A stretch of 59,547 nucleotides of DNA from a bacterium (lineage in GTDB: Bacteria > Patescibacteriota > Saccharimonadia > Saccharimonadales > Saccharimonadaceae): NCBI GenBank assembly GCA_030530485.1, contig JAUMUX010000005.1:1-59547 (forward strand). The letters run 5' to 3'. Below, piece by piece: positions 7,043 to 15,166 of this stretch; the stretch's first letter is position 1; each line of letters opens with the position of its first letter. Below the pieces are notes generated by a model, which was not told the DNA's origin, ran no database searches, and was given only the letters and a program-made list of their open reading frames with translations. The translations under genes and the position numbers were made by a program.

Positions 7043-8860
7043 TTACCAGCCGCCGCCTCCGCCGCCGCCAGCTCCGCCGCCAGAAAATCCGCCGCCACCC
7101 GTGCCACTACCAGATGAAGAAACTGGTGCAGAATAGCTATTTATGGCTGAACTAACCGAGCTAATCGAATTTGCAAAAGTGGCATAATTAAACGCCGAAA
7201 CGCCGTAATACCAATCTGGCGAATAGTCAGTTTCTGCCATTTCGAGCTCAAGCACTTTCGCCCAAGTTTTTTCGAGCCCAAATAGCGCCGCCCAAGGCAA
7301 AAGTTTTTCGAAAAGCTTAATTCGCGAGCCGCCAAATTCCGTCTTGAAGCGCTCCGAATTTTCTAAACTCTGCGCAAACGCCAAGCGGTCTTTTTCAGCC
7401 GTTTTGATAAAAATCTTCAAACCTTCAAAATAATTACGCATTTCGTAGCCGTCTTTCGAAAGAATTGGCAGATAAGCAACGATAAAGAAAACAACCAGCG
7501 GAATAAAATTGAGCACAATCATCAAGACAACCGAAGCGTCGAAAATGCCGAGGTCGCGAAGGATAGGCGCGCCAACAAACAACAGCGCAATCCAGAAAAC
7601 AAGCACGCCTGTCATAATGCGGTTTAGCTTGGTTTTGCGGTTGATTTTATCGTAAAAACGCGTTGAAGTAATATCGCGATTTTGCACCATATTGTAAAGT
7701 GCCGTCGATTGCGATTCGCTGAGTTTTTTCGAAAGGTCGAGCGTGGTTTTTCCGCCCGAAAACAGCTTATCCAGCACTGCCGCCAAATTGGAATTCAGCC
7801 CTTTGTTGTTCAATTTTTTCAGCTCATAAACTTTTTTAGTTCTGCCGAAAGCGGTTTTCTTTTCTTTTTCCACCACACGCAAATTTTGATTAACCGCCAA
7901 AAATAGAATCACCGCGGTCATTTTATTGGTTGAAGGAACCAATTGCGCCGCCTCGATAATATCAATTTCGCTCATTTTTGGTGGCAAATATTGCGGCGGA
8001 GTTGGCTGAGCTGGATTATTCTCGCGAATTTTCTTGATGTATTCACGAATTTTCATCCCCGCAACTACCGAAAACGCCACGAAAATAATCGCCAATATTG
8101 TATTTGCGACCACTGTTAAATCGAGCATTTTATCGGGCTGAGCGAAAGAGTTAGCCTTGAAGCCAATCGCGAAAGTCATATTTTCGCCAACGCCCACATT
8201 TTTGGCGCGAAAAATGAAATCGCCGTTGCTTTCGGCAGAAATATCGCAGTTTTTCGATTCACCAGCCGCGCCAGAATAGCAAGAATATTTCGAGTTGAGC
8301 TTTTGCTGAATTTCCTCGCTCATTTTCACCGCCGCCACCACTTCGCCAAAACTCTGGTGCCACTGTGTGCCGTTCACATTCAAATATAGCGACTGCTCGC
8401 CATCGGTGGTGCGCAAAACGTTATGAAGCTTGTATTTGATAGTGTAAGTTTGCTTGCCCTGCACGTATTTTTTCGAATTGCCGATTCGAAAAATGGTATA
8501 TTCGCCGTTGCGATTAGCCGAAACGCGCTCAGATTCACCATTTCGAAAAGCCTCAATATTGCCGTCGAAAATTTTACGCCCGTCAAATTCATTCGGAATC
8601 GCCCGCTCAATACCGCGATTGATATTATCTTGTTCAAAATTCGCCTCCAGCGTTTCGGTGACTTCCAGCGTCGTATTGCCCTTTTCGTCCGCCTGCAAAA
8701 CGTAATTCGCGGCAAATTTGCTAAATGTCAAATTAGTGTTCGTATCCAGCACTCGCCGATAATTCACCCCTTGGTTTTCCGCCGCCTGCGCCACGCCAGC
8801 AAAGCTCGCCGAAGCCACCACCAACGCACCCAAAATACTAAAAATAAGCTTTTTCATCAT
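7043..8860 (-). CDS. DUF2207-family exported membrane protein
   Basis: A 605-aa protein of the DUF2207/YciQ-like family, whose function is unknown. A signal peptide (about 1-26, ending AQAA) is followed by an extracellular beta-rich domain (about 30-235). A membrane helix (about 250-275) precedes a cytoplasmic part, then two adjacent helices (about 415-465) and a second soluble part. The C-terminus is a low-complexity Gly tail (GGGGFSGGGAGG), a hallmark of the family. The start at 8860 is the first of two consecutive ATG codons, 6 nt after TATAAT, so the mRNA appears leaderless. The gene is rich in TTCGAA, like core genes. Confidence 0.8.
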   Translation of the reverse strand: MMKKLIFSILGALVVASASFAGVAQAAENQGVNYRRVLDTNTNLTFSKFAANYVLQADEKGNTTLEVTETLEANFEQDNINRGIERAIPNEFDGRKIFDGNIEAFRNGESERVSANRNGEYTIFRIGNSKKYVQGKQTYTIKYKLHNVLRTTDGEQSLYLNVNGTQWHQSFGEVVAAVKMSEEIQQKLNSKYSCYSGAAGESKNCDISAESNGDFIFRAKNVGVGENMTFAIGFKANSFAQPDKMLDLTVVANTILAIIFVAFSVVAGMKIREYIKKIRENNPAQPTPPQYLPPKMSEIDIIEAAQLVPSTNKMTAVILFLAVNQNLRVVEKEKKTAFGRTKKVYELKKLNNKGLNSNLAAVLDKLFSGGKTTLDLSKKLSESQSTALYNMVQNRDITSTRFYDKINRKTKLNRIMTGVLVFWIALLFVGAPILRDLGIFDASVVLMIVLNFIPLVVFFIVAYLPILSKDGYEMRNYFEGLKIFIKTAEKDRLAFAQSLENSERFKTEFGGSRIKLFEKLLPWAALFGLEKTWAKVLELEMAETDYSPDWYYGVSAFNYATFANSISSVSSAINSYSAPVSSSGSGTGGGGFSGGGAGGGGGGGW

Positions 8861-8866
8861 GATTTT

Positions 8867-8895
8867 ATTATATCACACTCTCTGTTCTGGTTCAA
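8867..8895 (-). promoter_or_regulatory. DUF2207 gene promoter, leaderless
   Basis: TTGAAC (8895-8890), 17 bp, TATAAT (8872-8867), 6 nt, ATG. The -35 directly follows the T-run of the ldhA terminator. Confidence 0.8.
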
Positions 8896-8918
8896 AAAAG
8901 CCCTCTCAAAGAAGGCTT
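8896..8918 (-). terminator. Terminator of the D-lactate dehydrogenase gene
   Basis: AAGCC/GGCTT stem (8918-8914 with 8902-8898), then TTTTTT on the minus strand. Confidence 0.65.
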
Positions 8919-8924
8919 TAAATT

Positions 8925-9914
8925 CTATTTTGTTAGTTCGTTGTCGCTCACGCCCGCATTTTGGAACGAAATAAGATTTTCGGTAGAAATTTTCACCATA
9001 TTTTTCACCGCAACATCGGTATTAAACGCAATATGTGGCGTCATAATTACATTGGGTAAGTTTTTTAAATCACGATAAATTTCGTCTTGAATCACCTGAC
9101 CGCTCAAATCTTTTTTCAGCAAATGCTTTTCGAATTCATAGACATCGAGCGCCGCTTTCGAAACTTTGCCGCTCACCAAAGCGTCGCGCAAAGCCCTGCC
9201 ATTCACGTGCCCACCGCGCGCCGTATTGATGATAATCACGCCATCTTTCATTTTAGCGATAGTTTCGGCGTTGATTAAGTGGTAATTTTCGTCGGTCAGT
9301 GGTGCGTGAATTGAAATAATATCGCTTTCTGCTAAAACTTCATCAAGCGATTTATATTCTAAAATCCCTTGCGCTTCGGCATTTTCAGCGACATCGTAGC
9401 CAATCACCTTTGAACCAAAAGCTTTAAAAACTCGCGCCGCCGCCCGACCAATATTGCCCGTGCCGATAATCCCCACCGTCATCGTGTTGAGTTCGCGCCC
9501 AATCAAGCCATCCACCGAATAATCTTGCACGCGCGCCCGTCGTAGCGCTAAAGGGATATTTCGCACAATCGAAAGCACCATCGCCACCGTAAATTCAGCA
9601 ATCGCGCTGGGGCTATATTTTGGAACATTCGCCACTTGAACGCCGCACTCTGTCGCTTTCGCCAAATCTAAACCGTCGTAGCCAGCGGTTCGCACGGTGA
9701 AGTTTTTGATTCCCATTTTAGCCATTTCTTGCCAAGTTTCGTTGATTTCTTCGCTCGAAGTATAAACCGAAATCGCGTCAAATCCTTCTGCTAGCTTGAT
9801 AGTTTCGGCGTTTAAATCTTTAGTGGTGGTGGCATATTCGATACTAAATTCGTCCGCAAATTTTTCGAAATACGGCACTTCATCTTTTCGAACACTATAA
9901 GCAATAATTCTCAT
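8925..9914 (-). CDS. ldhA: D-lactate dehydrogenase (D-2-hydroxyacid dehydrogenase)
   Basis: It reduces pyruvate to D-lactate with NADH, which fits the fermentative metabolism expected of this lineage. The NAD-binding Rossmann motif is GIIGTGNIGRA (about residues 148-158). The family signature IIINTARGGHVNGRAL and the catalytic Arg/Glu/His set (NTARGG, LDVYEFE, TPHIAFNT) are visible. At 329 aa it has the usual length. TAAAAT lies 6 nt before the ATG, so the message is predicted leaderless. Other D-2-hydroxyacid dehydrogenases are alternatives, but the overall pattern fits D-LDH best. Confidence 0.88.
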   Translation of the reverse strand: MRIIAYSVRKDEVPYFEKFADEFSIEYATTTKDLNAETIKLAEGFDAISVYTSSEEINETWQEMAKMGIKNFTVRTAGYDGLDLAKATECGVQVANVPKYSPSAIAEFTVAMVLSIVRNIPLALRRARVQDYSVDGLIGRELNTMTVGIIGTGNIGRAAARVFKAFGSKVIGYDVAENAEAQGILEYKSLDEVLAESDIISIHAPLTDENYHLINAETIAKMKDGVIIINTARGGHVNGRALRDALVSGKVSKAALDVYEFEKHLLKKDLSGQVIQDEIYRDLKNLPNVIMTPHIAFNTDVAVKNMVKISTENLISFQNAGVSDNELTK

Positions 9915-9920
9915 ACGCCT

Positions 9921-9949
9921 ATTTTACGCTTTTTTTCTCTAAAAATCAA
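9921..9949 (-). promoter_or_regulatory. ldhA promoter, leaderless
   Basis: TTGATT (9949-9944), 17 bp, TAAAAT (9926-9921), 6 nt, ATG at 9914. Confidence 0.75.
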
Positions 9950-9976
9950 GCCACTTATGCTTATTTTTTCGAAAAG

Positions 9977-9998
9977 AAAACCCCGCTTTTTCGCGGGG
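9977..9998 (-). terminator. Terminator of the 71-aa gene
   Basis: CCCCGC/GCGGGG stem (9998-9993 with 9986-9981), then TTTTC on the minus strand. Confidence 0.75.
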
Positions 9999-10022
9999 TG
10001 TGTGAGATTTTCGAAAAACCAA

Positions 10023-10238
10023 TTATTCGAAAAACGAAAATGCGCGGCAGCCAACGATTCTGCCTTTTTCATCACGAACGGTGTCCGTGGTTAAAAGCAA
10101 ATCGCTGGTATCTCGGCCAGAAGCTTTGGCGGCTTCCGCCGTTACGCGGCTAACGATTAGCCACTTGCCAGTTTCAAATTCTGGCAAGTTGATTGGTGCG
10201 CCGCCTTCAGTAAATTCGTTGTGATATATAAGAAGCAT
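10023..10238 (-). CDS. Hypothetical small protein (71 aa)
   Basis: A small soluble protein with no recognised domain. Its sequence alternates strands and loops (GKWLIVSRVT, LLLTTDTVRDEKG) and has no signal peptide. GAGG before the ATG supports the start. It is a single-gene transcript with a consensus-like promoter (10392-10420), an unusually long leader of about 145 nt for this compact genome, and a strong terminator. Confidence 0.65.
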   Translation of the reverse strand: MLLIYHNEFTEGGAPINLPEFETGKWLIVSRVTAEAAKASGRDTSDLLLTTDTVRDEKGRIVGCRAFSFFE

Positions 10239-10385
10239 ATTTTTATTCCTCTTTTCTATTTTTTGCTTTTCAGCGCCAAACCCGCGAACTTCGTGAATTT
10301 AGCGCCAAAAAGCAATTTTCGAAAAAAGGTTTTTGGTTTTCGAAAATCTAAATGTGCCGATTCGAACTGCGAGAAGCTCAAATCC
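10239..10385 (-). other. Long structured leader of the 71-aa gene
   Basis: The predicted transcript start is near 10385, leaving about 145 nt untranslated. The 3' half can form an interrupted helix, GCTTTT-TG-GCGC with GCGC-TG-AAAAGC (about 10260-10310). It also holds two TTCGAA-containing palindromes. No riboswitch family is recognised. Confidence 0.4.
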
Positions 10386-10391
10386 TTTATT

Positions 10392-10420
10392 ATTTTACCA
10401 TATTTTGGCACTTTAGTCAA
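10392..10420 (-). promoter_or_regulatory. Promoter of the 71-aa gene
   Basis: TTGACT (10420-10415), 17 bp, TAAAAT (10397-10392). Confidence 0.75.
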
Positions 10421-10438
10421 TAGCGAGAATTAGCTTAA

Positions 10439-10465
10439 AAATCGCCCTGTTTGAAAGAGCGATTT
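10439..10465. terminator. lysS terminator
   Basis: AAATCGCC/GGCGATTT-type stem followed by TTTTT on the minus strand. Confidence 0.75.
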
Positions 10466-10470
10466 CTGTT

Positions 10471-11982
10471 TTAGAATTTTAATTCTGGGTAAATATCTTT
10501 GGTGATTTCAGAAATTTCGTGCTTGAGCTGTGGGAAAGGCACACCTTCGCGCGCCGTAACACCTTCGAAAATCCAGAAAACGCGCTCCGAATAACCCATT
10601 CCGCAAGCTGGCGGCATTCCATATTCGAGCATCTCCACAAAGTCGATGTCGAGCATCATCGCTTCGTCGTCGCCAGCGTCGCGCATTTTTTGCTGTTCGG
10701 TAAAGCGATTAAGCTGGTCGATTGGGTCGTTTAATTCGCTAAACAAATTACAAAGCTCCGAGCCCGCAATCACCACCTGCGCGCGCTGCGTTATCTCTGG
10801 GCGCTCAGGGTGAGTTTTTGCCAGAGGCGAAATAAACGTCGGCGTGTTAATCAGCCAAATCGGCCCTGCCACATCTTTGCGAATATTCTTCCAAAGTTTA
10901 TCAATTCCGCGCGCTTTGTTTTCGGTTTGCTCCACTTCTAAACCATTTTCTTGCAATGCCTTTTTCACTTCTTCAAGCGTGCAGTCGTAAGGGTTCAAAC
11001 CGTAGCGCTTTTCGATTGTTTCGGCGTAATCCCATTCTTCCCACTTCTTCGAAAGGTCAACTTCAAATTCGCCCAGCTTAAACTGCAATGTGCCAAAAGT
11101 TTGCTCCAAAACATACTTAAACATTTCTTCTTGGAAAGCCATTCCTTCGCGCCAATCCCAATAAGCCGCATACCATTCCATCGCAACATGCTCTGGCAAG
11201 TGCTCGTCAGAATAATTTTCATTTCGAAAACGCGGACCGAGGTCGTAAACCTTTTCGAAACCTGCACCAAGCAAGCGCTTCAAAGGCAATTCGTGGCTAA
11301 TTCGAAGGTAAAATTGCGCATTATCCAGCGCGTCCATATGCGTCACGAATGGGTTTGCGTCGGCACCACCAGTGGTGTGTTCGAGCACTGGAATATTGAT
11401 TTCGAAAAATCCGCGCGCATTCAAAAAATCACGCGTAGCTTGCCAGAATTTTGAACGGCGCACGAAGCGGTCGCGCACATCAAGGTTGACGTTCATATCC
11501 ACATAGCGGCGGCGGAAACGCTCTTCTTTATTCGTAAAGCCGTCTTGCTCGGTTGGCATCGGTCGGAGCGATTTCGAAAGCAGCTTCAATTCGCGCGTCG
11601 CCACCGAAATCTCGCCCGTTTTCGATTTTATCACTTCGCCATTCGCTTGAATAAAATCGCCTGTGTCAAGCAAATTCAAATCTTTAATACCGATAAAATT
11701 CTGCTCAGCGCTGGTTTCTGCTAAATCTTTTGCTGTAATGAAAAGCTGAATCTTGCCCGAAAAATCGCGCAACACAATAAACGCCAATTTGCCGAATTTG
11801 CGAATGCCCGCAATTCGCCCCGCAACAGATACGGTTTGCCCTTCCATCGCCTCAAAATTATCCACGATTTCCGCCGCCATCGCCGTTCGTTGAGTTTTGG
11901 CCGGAAACGGATTCAAGCCGAGATTCTTAATTTCTTCTAATTTTCGCACGCGCTCTTCGCGCAATTCCTTCATTGTAGCCAT
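10471..11982 (-). CDS. lysS: Lysyl-tRNA synthetase (class II)
   Basis: It charges tRNA-Lys. The N-terminal OB-fold anticodon-binding domain covers about residues 50-150 (VSVAGRIAGIRKFGKLAF). The class II core shows motif 2 (RFRNENYSDEHLPE), the Lys-binding region EHTTGGADANPF, and motif 3 (GCGMGYSERVF, with Arg in the last strand). The 503-aa length is normal. The start could be at 11982 or at the second Met (11973, MKELREER). No T-box or other leader is seen upstream. Confidence 0.96.
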   Translation of the reverse strand: MATMKELREERVRKLEEIKNLGLNPFPAKTQRTAMAAEIVDNFEAMEGQTVSVAGRIAGIRKFGKLAFIVLRDFSGKIQLFITAKDLAETSAEQNFIGIKDLNLLDTGDFIQANGEVIKSKTGEISVATRELKLLSKSLRPMPTEQDGFTNKEERFRRRYVDMNVNLDVRDRFVRRSKFWQATRDFLNARGFFEINIPVLEHTTGGADANPFVTHMDALDNAQFYLRISHELPLKRLLGAGFEKVYDLGPRFRNENYSDEHLPEHVAMEWYAAYWDWREGMAFQEEMFKYVLEQTFGTLQFKLGEFEVDLSKKWEEWDYAETIEKRYGLNPYDCTLEEVKKALQENGLEVEQTENKARGIDKLWKNIRKDVAGPIWLINTPTFISPLAKTHPERPEITQRAQVVIAGSELCNLFSELNDPIDQLNRFTEQQKMRDAGDDEAMMLDIDFVEMLEYGMPPACGMGYSERVFWIFEGVTAREGVPFPQLKHEISEITKDIYPELKF

Positions 11983-12040
11983 AATTATATCGATTTTACC
12001 ATATTTCGCCAGAATTTGCCAGTTTTATTTCCTCAAACCC

Positions 12041-12069
12041 TTGCCAAAAGGTAAAAAATATGTTAGAAT
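12041..12069 (+). promoter_or_regulatory. Promoter of the small gene pair
   Basis: TTGCCA (12041-12046), 17 bp, TAGAAT (12064-12069). Confidence 0.65.
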
Positions 12070-12099
12070 AGTATTTATCCAATAGAAGGAGGCACATTT

Positions 12100-12333
12100 A
12101 TGTCAAGAAGAAATTTTGTTCAAATCATCACCCCTGGTGATGTTTCCCACACTTATGTGGGAAAAGCGCGTAACTTTGCCATTGACGGCAAAGTTAAAGT
12201 TGAAAACGTAGTAAGGTTTAGCTCTAAAAAATATGAGCGCCTCGGAGCAATGGAAGTCGCGAAAAACAGACTTCACGTGCTCAACCCTAATTCAAAGGGA
12301 GATCTACCACTTATCAAGCGCTATGTTGGATAA
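12100..12333 (+). CDS. Hypothetical small protein (77 aa)
   Basis: A basic soluble protein (SRRNFVQIITPGDVSHTYV at the start, KRYVG at the end) of no family I recognise. A very strong AGAAGGAGG precedes the ATG. It forms a two-gene unit with the next gene, from which it is separated by 10 bases, and both lack TTCGAA. Position in an accessory-looking pocket between lysS and proS is the only context. Confidence 0.6.
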   Translation: MSRRNFVQIITPGDVSHTYVGKARNFAIDGKVKVENVVRFSSKKYERLGAMEVAKNRLHVLNPNSKGDLPLIKRYVG

Positions 12334-12343
12334 GGGGGATGAA

Positions 12344-12580
12344 ATGAAACAAAAGTTCAAAAAAGGCGACCTCGTTGAGGTTACCATTGGAAAGAATACA
12401 TTTATCGCGCCTGTTATTGATGTAAATAACGGCGTGATGATAGAGCTTGGTGAACTATACGCAATCGTGAATGAACGATTGTGTAAGTTCGGGCTAAGTG
12501 ATTACTATCACATATCAGCAATCCGAGCGGCCGACAAAAAATCGGCCGCCTATGAGCGCTACACAAGAAGACTTGCGTAG
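12344..12580 (+). CDS. Hypothetical small protein (78 aa)
   Basis: The N-terminus (KFKKGDLVEVTIGKNTFIA) suggests a small beta-barrel such as an SH3-like fold, but this is only a pattern impression. I chose the ATG at 12344 because AAGGGGG lies before it; an in-frame ATG at 12233 would overlap the previous gene. The coding DNA contains a perfect 8-bp inverted repeat (GCGGCCGA/TCGGCCGC, about 12526-12549), which is unusual inside a gene and very GC-rich for this genome. Confidence 0.6.
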   Translation: MKQKFKKGDLVEVTIGKNTFIAPVIDVNNGVMIELGELYAIVNERLCKFGLSDYYHISAIRAADKKSAAYERYTRRLA

Positions 12581-12587
12581 CTACCCC

Positions 12588-12611
12588 ACCCCTCAATTGA
12601 GGGGTTTTCTT
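12588..12611 (+). terminator. Terminator of the small gene pair
   Basis: ACCCCTCAATTGAGGGGT is a perfect palindrome (12588-12605) followed by TTTCTTTTT. Confidence 0.85.
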
Positions 12612-12622
12612 TTTGCAAAATT

Positions 12623-12655
12623 AAATCGCGCCTAGATTTTAAGCGCGATTTTTTC
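12623..12655. terminator. proS terminator (bidirectional)
   Basis: AAATCGCG (12623-12630) pairs with CGCGATTT (12644-12651), with T-rich flanks. Confidence 0.75.
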
Positions 12656-12666
12656 GAATTCGAAAA

Positions 12667-13911
12667 TTATTTAGCGAATTTGGCGAAAAGCTCTTCTTTC
12701 GAAAGCATTTCAACTTCGCCAGATTTGCGCGAAACAAGCTCAAATTTCTCGCTATCCATCAAGCGGTCGGAAACGGTAATTCGATAAGGAATTCCCATTA
12801 GCTCCGCGTCGGCAAATTTTTGGCCAGGCCGCATTGCGCGGTCGTCGAAAAGTACTTCCACGCCTCGCTCGCTTAATTCAGCATAGATTTCTTCCGCCAA
12901 ATTTTGTGATTTTTCGCCAATTTGCACCAAATAAACCTGAGCGGGTGCGACATTCTCTGGCCAAACCAAACCTTTTTCATCGGCAAAATGCTCGGCAATC
13001 AAGCCCATCAAACGGCTCGGGCCAATTCCATAACTTCCCATAAAAACGAACTGCTCCTGCCCTGCCGCATCGGTAAATTTCAAATCCAAAGCCCGCGAAA
13101 ACTTCTCGCCCAAAGTGAAGATATTCCCCACTTCAACCGCTTTCGTCTCGCGCAAATCTTCTTTTTTCAAGCCTAATTCTGCCAAAACTTCATCGGTATA
13201 AACCTCTTCGTTGATGGCGATTTTTTGCTCATCTGAAATGTAAATGGTATCTTCGCCAACGGGGCTAACCGTTTGAAATTCGTGGCTGAATTTCGCAAAG
13301 CTACCGCCACTCGCAAAAGTTTTGTAGGTCAAATCACCCAAACCGAGCTTTTCGAAAATCCGCGCGTACGCTTTCGAAACTTCTTCGTAAAATTCGTCGT
13401 GTTCTTCGCGATTTTTCGAAAGGCTATAAAGGTCTTTCATTAAAAATTCACGACCGCGCATCAAGCCAGATTTACTGCGCAATTCCGCCCGAAATTTGGT
13501 TTGAAATTGATACGGATAAGCTGGTAAATCTTTATACGAATGCACGAAATTCTTCATCATCTTAGTGATTGGCTCTTCGTGAGTTGGCGCAAGGCCAAAT
13601 TCGCGACCATTCGAAAGCCGAGTTTTAAACCAAACGTCCATCACTTCGTCGCTCCAGCGACCAGATGGCGTCCAAGTTTCTGGGCTTTGGAGCGCCGTCA
13701 TATTGATTTCATTTCCGCCAATCGAATTTATTTCTTCGCGGATAACCTGAACGATATTATCAAGAACTTTCTTTCCCAACGGCAAAAAATCATAAACCCC
13801 CGCCATTTCTTTATAGATGAATCCAGCTTGAATTAAAAGCTGTGCGTTTTTGGCCTCTTCGCCAGAAGGAGTTGTTTTGCTGGTTTTTGTGAATAGTTTT
13901 GATAATCGCAT
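12667..13911 (-). CDS. proS: Prolyl-tRNA synthetase, short form without the editing insertion
   Basis: A class II synthetase charging tRNA-Pro. Motif 1 is near the start (FLPLGKKVLDNI), motif 2 is FRAELRSKSGLMRGREFLMKD, and motif 3 is the GSYGIGPSRLMG segment. The anticodon-binding domain forms the C-terminal ~100 residues. Typical bacterial ProRS is about 570 aa with a ~180-aa INS editing domain between motifs 2 and 3. Here (414 aa) that interval is short, so cis-editing of Ala-tRNA-Pro is absent, as in alphaproteobacterial ProRS. It follows greA on the same strand with 8 bases between. Confidence 0.94.
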   Translation of the reverse strand: MRLSKLFTKTSKTTPSGEEAKNAQLLIQAGFIYKEMAGVYDFLPLGKKVLDNIVQVIREEINSIGGNEINMTALQSPETWTPSGRWSDEVMDVWFKTRLSNGREFGLAPTHEEPITKMMKNFVHSYKDLPAYPYQFQTKFRAELRSKSGLMRGREFLMKDLYSLSKNREEHDEFYEEVSKAYARIFEKLGLGDLTYKTFASGGSFAKFSHEFQTVSPVGEDTIYISDEQKIAINEEVYTDEVLAELGLKKEDLRETKAVEVGNIFTLGEKFSRALDLKFTDAAGQEQFVFMGSYGIGPSRLMGLIAEHFADEKGLVWPENVAPAQVYLVQIGEKSQNLAEEIYAELSERGVEVLFDDRAMRPGQKFADAELMGIPYRITVSDRLMDSEKFELVSRKSGEVEMLSKEELFAKFAK

Positions 13912-13919
13912 AATTTTCT

Positions 13920-14381
13920 CTATTTAATCTCTGTAATTTCGTATTGAATTGTGGCTTTTGGGGTTGAAATTTCGACGATTTCACCGAGTTTCTTGCCCAT
14001 CAATTGTTCGCCAATCGGCGATTCGTTCGAAATTTTGCCCTCAAGCGGATTCGCTTCTACTTTGCCCACAATCGCATAGTGAACAATTTTGTTGTTCTCA
14101 AGATTTTTCAAGCTCACCGAATTGCCAAGCCCAACTTGCCCCTTTTCGCCATCGCCGATAATTTCAGCATTTTGTAAAATATGTTCGATTTCTTGAATTC
14201 GACTTTCCGCCAAACCCTGCTTTTTGCGGGCGGCATCATATTCTGAGTTTTCACGCAAATCACCAAAATCGCGCGCTGTCGCAACTTCTTCGGCAATCGC
14301 TTTTCGCTCAGAAATCAGCTGATTTAATTCAGCCTCAAGCTCTTGTTTTCCAATTTTCGTGATATTAAAAACCTGTTTCAT
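13920..14381 (-). CDS. greA: Transcription elongation factor GreA
   Basis: It rescues backtracked RNA polymerase by stimulating transcript cleavage. The N-terminal coiled coil carries the acidic tip DFGDLRENSEYDAARKKQ (about 39-56), with the catalytic D-x-x-E-N residues. The C-terminal FKBP-like domain follows (ISNESPIGEQLMGKKLG). At 153 aa it has the normal length. It lies just upstream of proS on the same strand. Confidence 0.95.
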   Translation of the reverse strand: MKQVFNITKIGKQELEAELNQLISERKAIAEEVATARDFGDLRENSEYDAARKKQGLAESRIQEIEHILQNAEIIGDGEKGQVGLGNSVSLKNLENNKIVHYAIVGKVEANPLEGKISNESPIGEQLMGKKLGEIVEISTPKATIQYEITEIK

Positions 14382-14428
14382 ATTCTTAAAATTATACCAA
14401 ACTGTGTAGCCAAAATCAACCTATAGTT

Positions 14429-15166
14429 TTACATCCAGAGGCTCGGCATCATATAAAGCAGCACGAACGCGAGGGCGTTTTTAAGAAAATGCAAAACTAC
14501 GCCAGCCCAAATTGTATCGGTAAATTTCTCGCGAATGAAGCACATCACCAAGCTCATCGCGAAAGTTGTAATCGCCACATTTAGCTGAAAATGTGCCGCG
14601 CCAAACAAAATACTCACCAAAATCATCGCCAGCCACGGATTGATTTGGCGCAATTCGCCGTAAATAATTCCGCGAAAAATCGTCTCTTCAACAATCGCGG
14701 GTACAATCGCCAAAAAGCAAAAAACCACCATAAATTGATACGGATAAACCAAGCCATAATAGCCCAAATTCTGCTGTTGATTGGCATCAAAATTAGGGAT
14801 AAACTGCCCTGCGAGCTGGGTTAAAGCGCCCGCCAAAATTAGCGAAATTATTAATCCAATTATACCCAGTGCAAAATCGGTAAAGGTGATTTCTTTCGAA
14901 AAACCAATTTCTTTTTTCGAAAGTTCGAAACCAAAAAATCGTTTCGGGATAAAATAAATCGCCGCCAAAACCGAAGAATAAACCAGCGCCGAATACGTGG
15001 CGGTGAACATCGGGTTAGCAATAAGCGCCGTGGGATTTTCAAAAAACTGCGCCAAATAAACCATCGAAAATCGAATCGAAAAAGTCAGCAAAAGATAAGC
15101 CGCTGCTGGGAAAATCAGCCAAAAAACCAATTTCCCCGTTTTAGTTTTGGTGAGCCAATTTTTCAT
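14429..15166 (-). CDS. CAAX-type (CPBP/ABI) membrane protease
   Basis: A multi-pass membrane protein (245 aa, about 7 hydrophobic segments) of the Rce1/CPBP glutamic protease family. It has the EETIFRGIIYGEL motif, a His in FGAAHFQLN and a later His in VVLHFLKNA. Bacterial members act in immunity-protein or signalling-peptide processing; the substrate here is unknown. The start is the ATG at 15166: its A is the last base of the rseP TGA stop, indicating coupled translation. A longer in-frame reading back to 15307 would lie inside rseP. Confidence 0.8.
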   Translation of the reverse strand: MKNWLTKTKTGKLVFWLIFPAAAYLLLTFSIRFSMVYLAQFFENPTALIANPMFTATYSALVYSSVLAAIYFIPKRFFGFELSKKEIGFSKEITFTDFALGIIGLIISLILAGALTQLAGQFIPNFDANQQQNLGYYGLVYPYQFMVVFCFLAIVPAIVEETIFRGIIYGELRQINPWLAMILVSILFGAAHFQLNVAITTFAMSLVMCFIREKFTDTIWAGVVLHFLKNALAFVLLYMMPSLWM

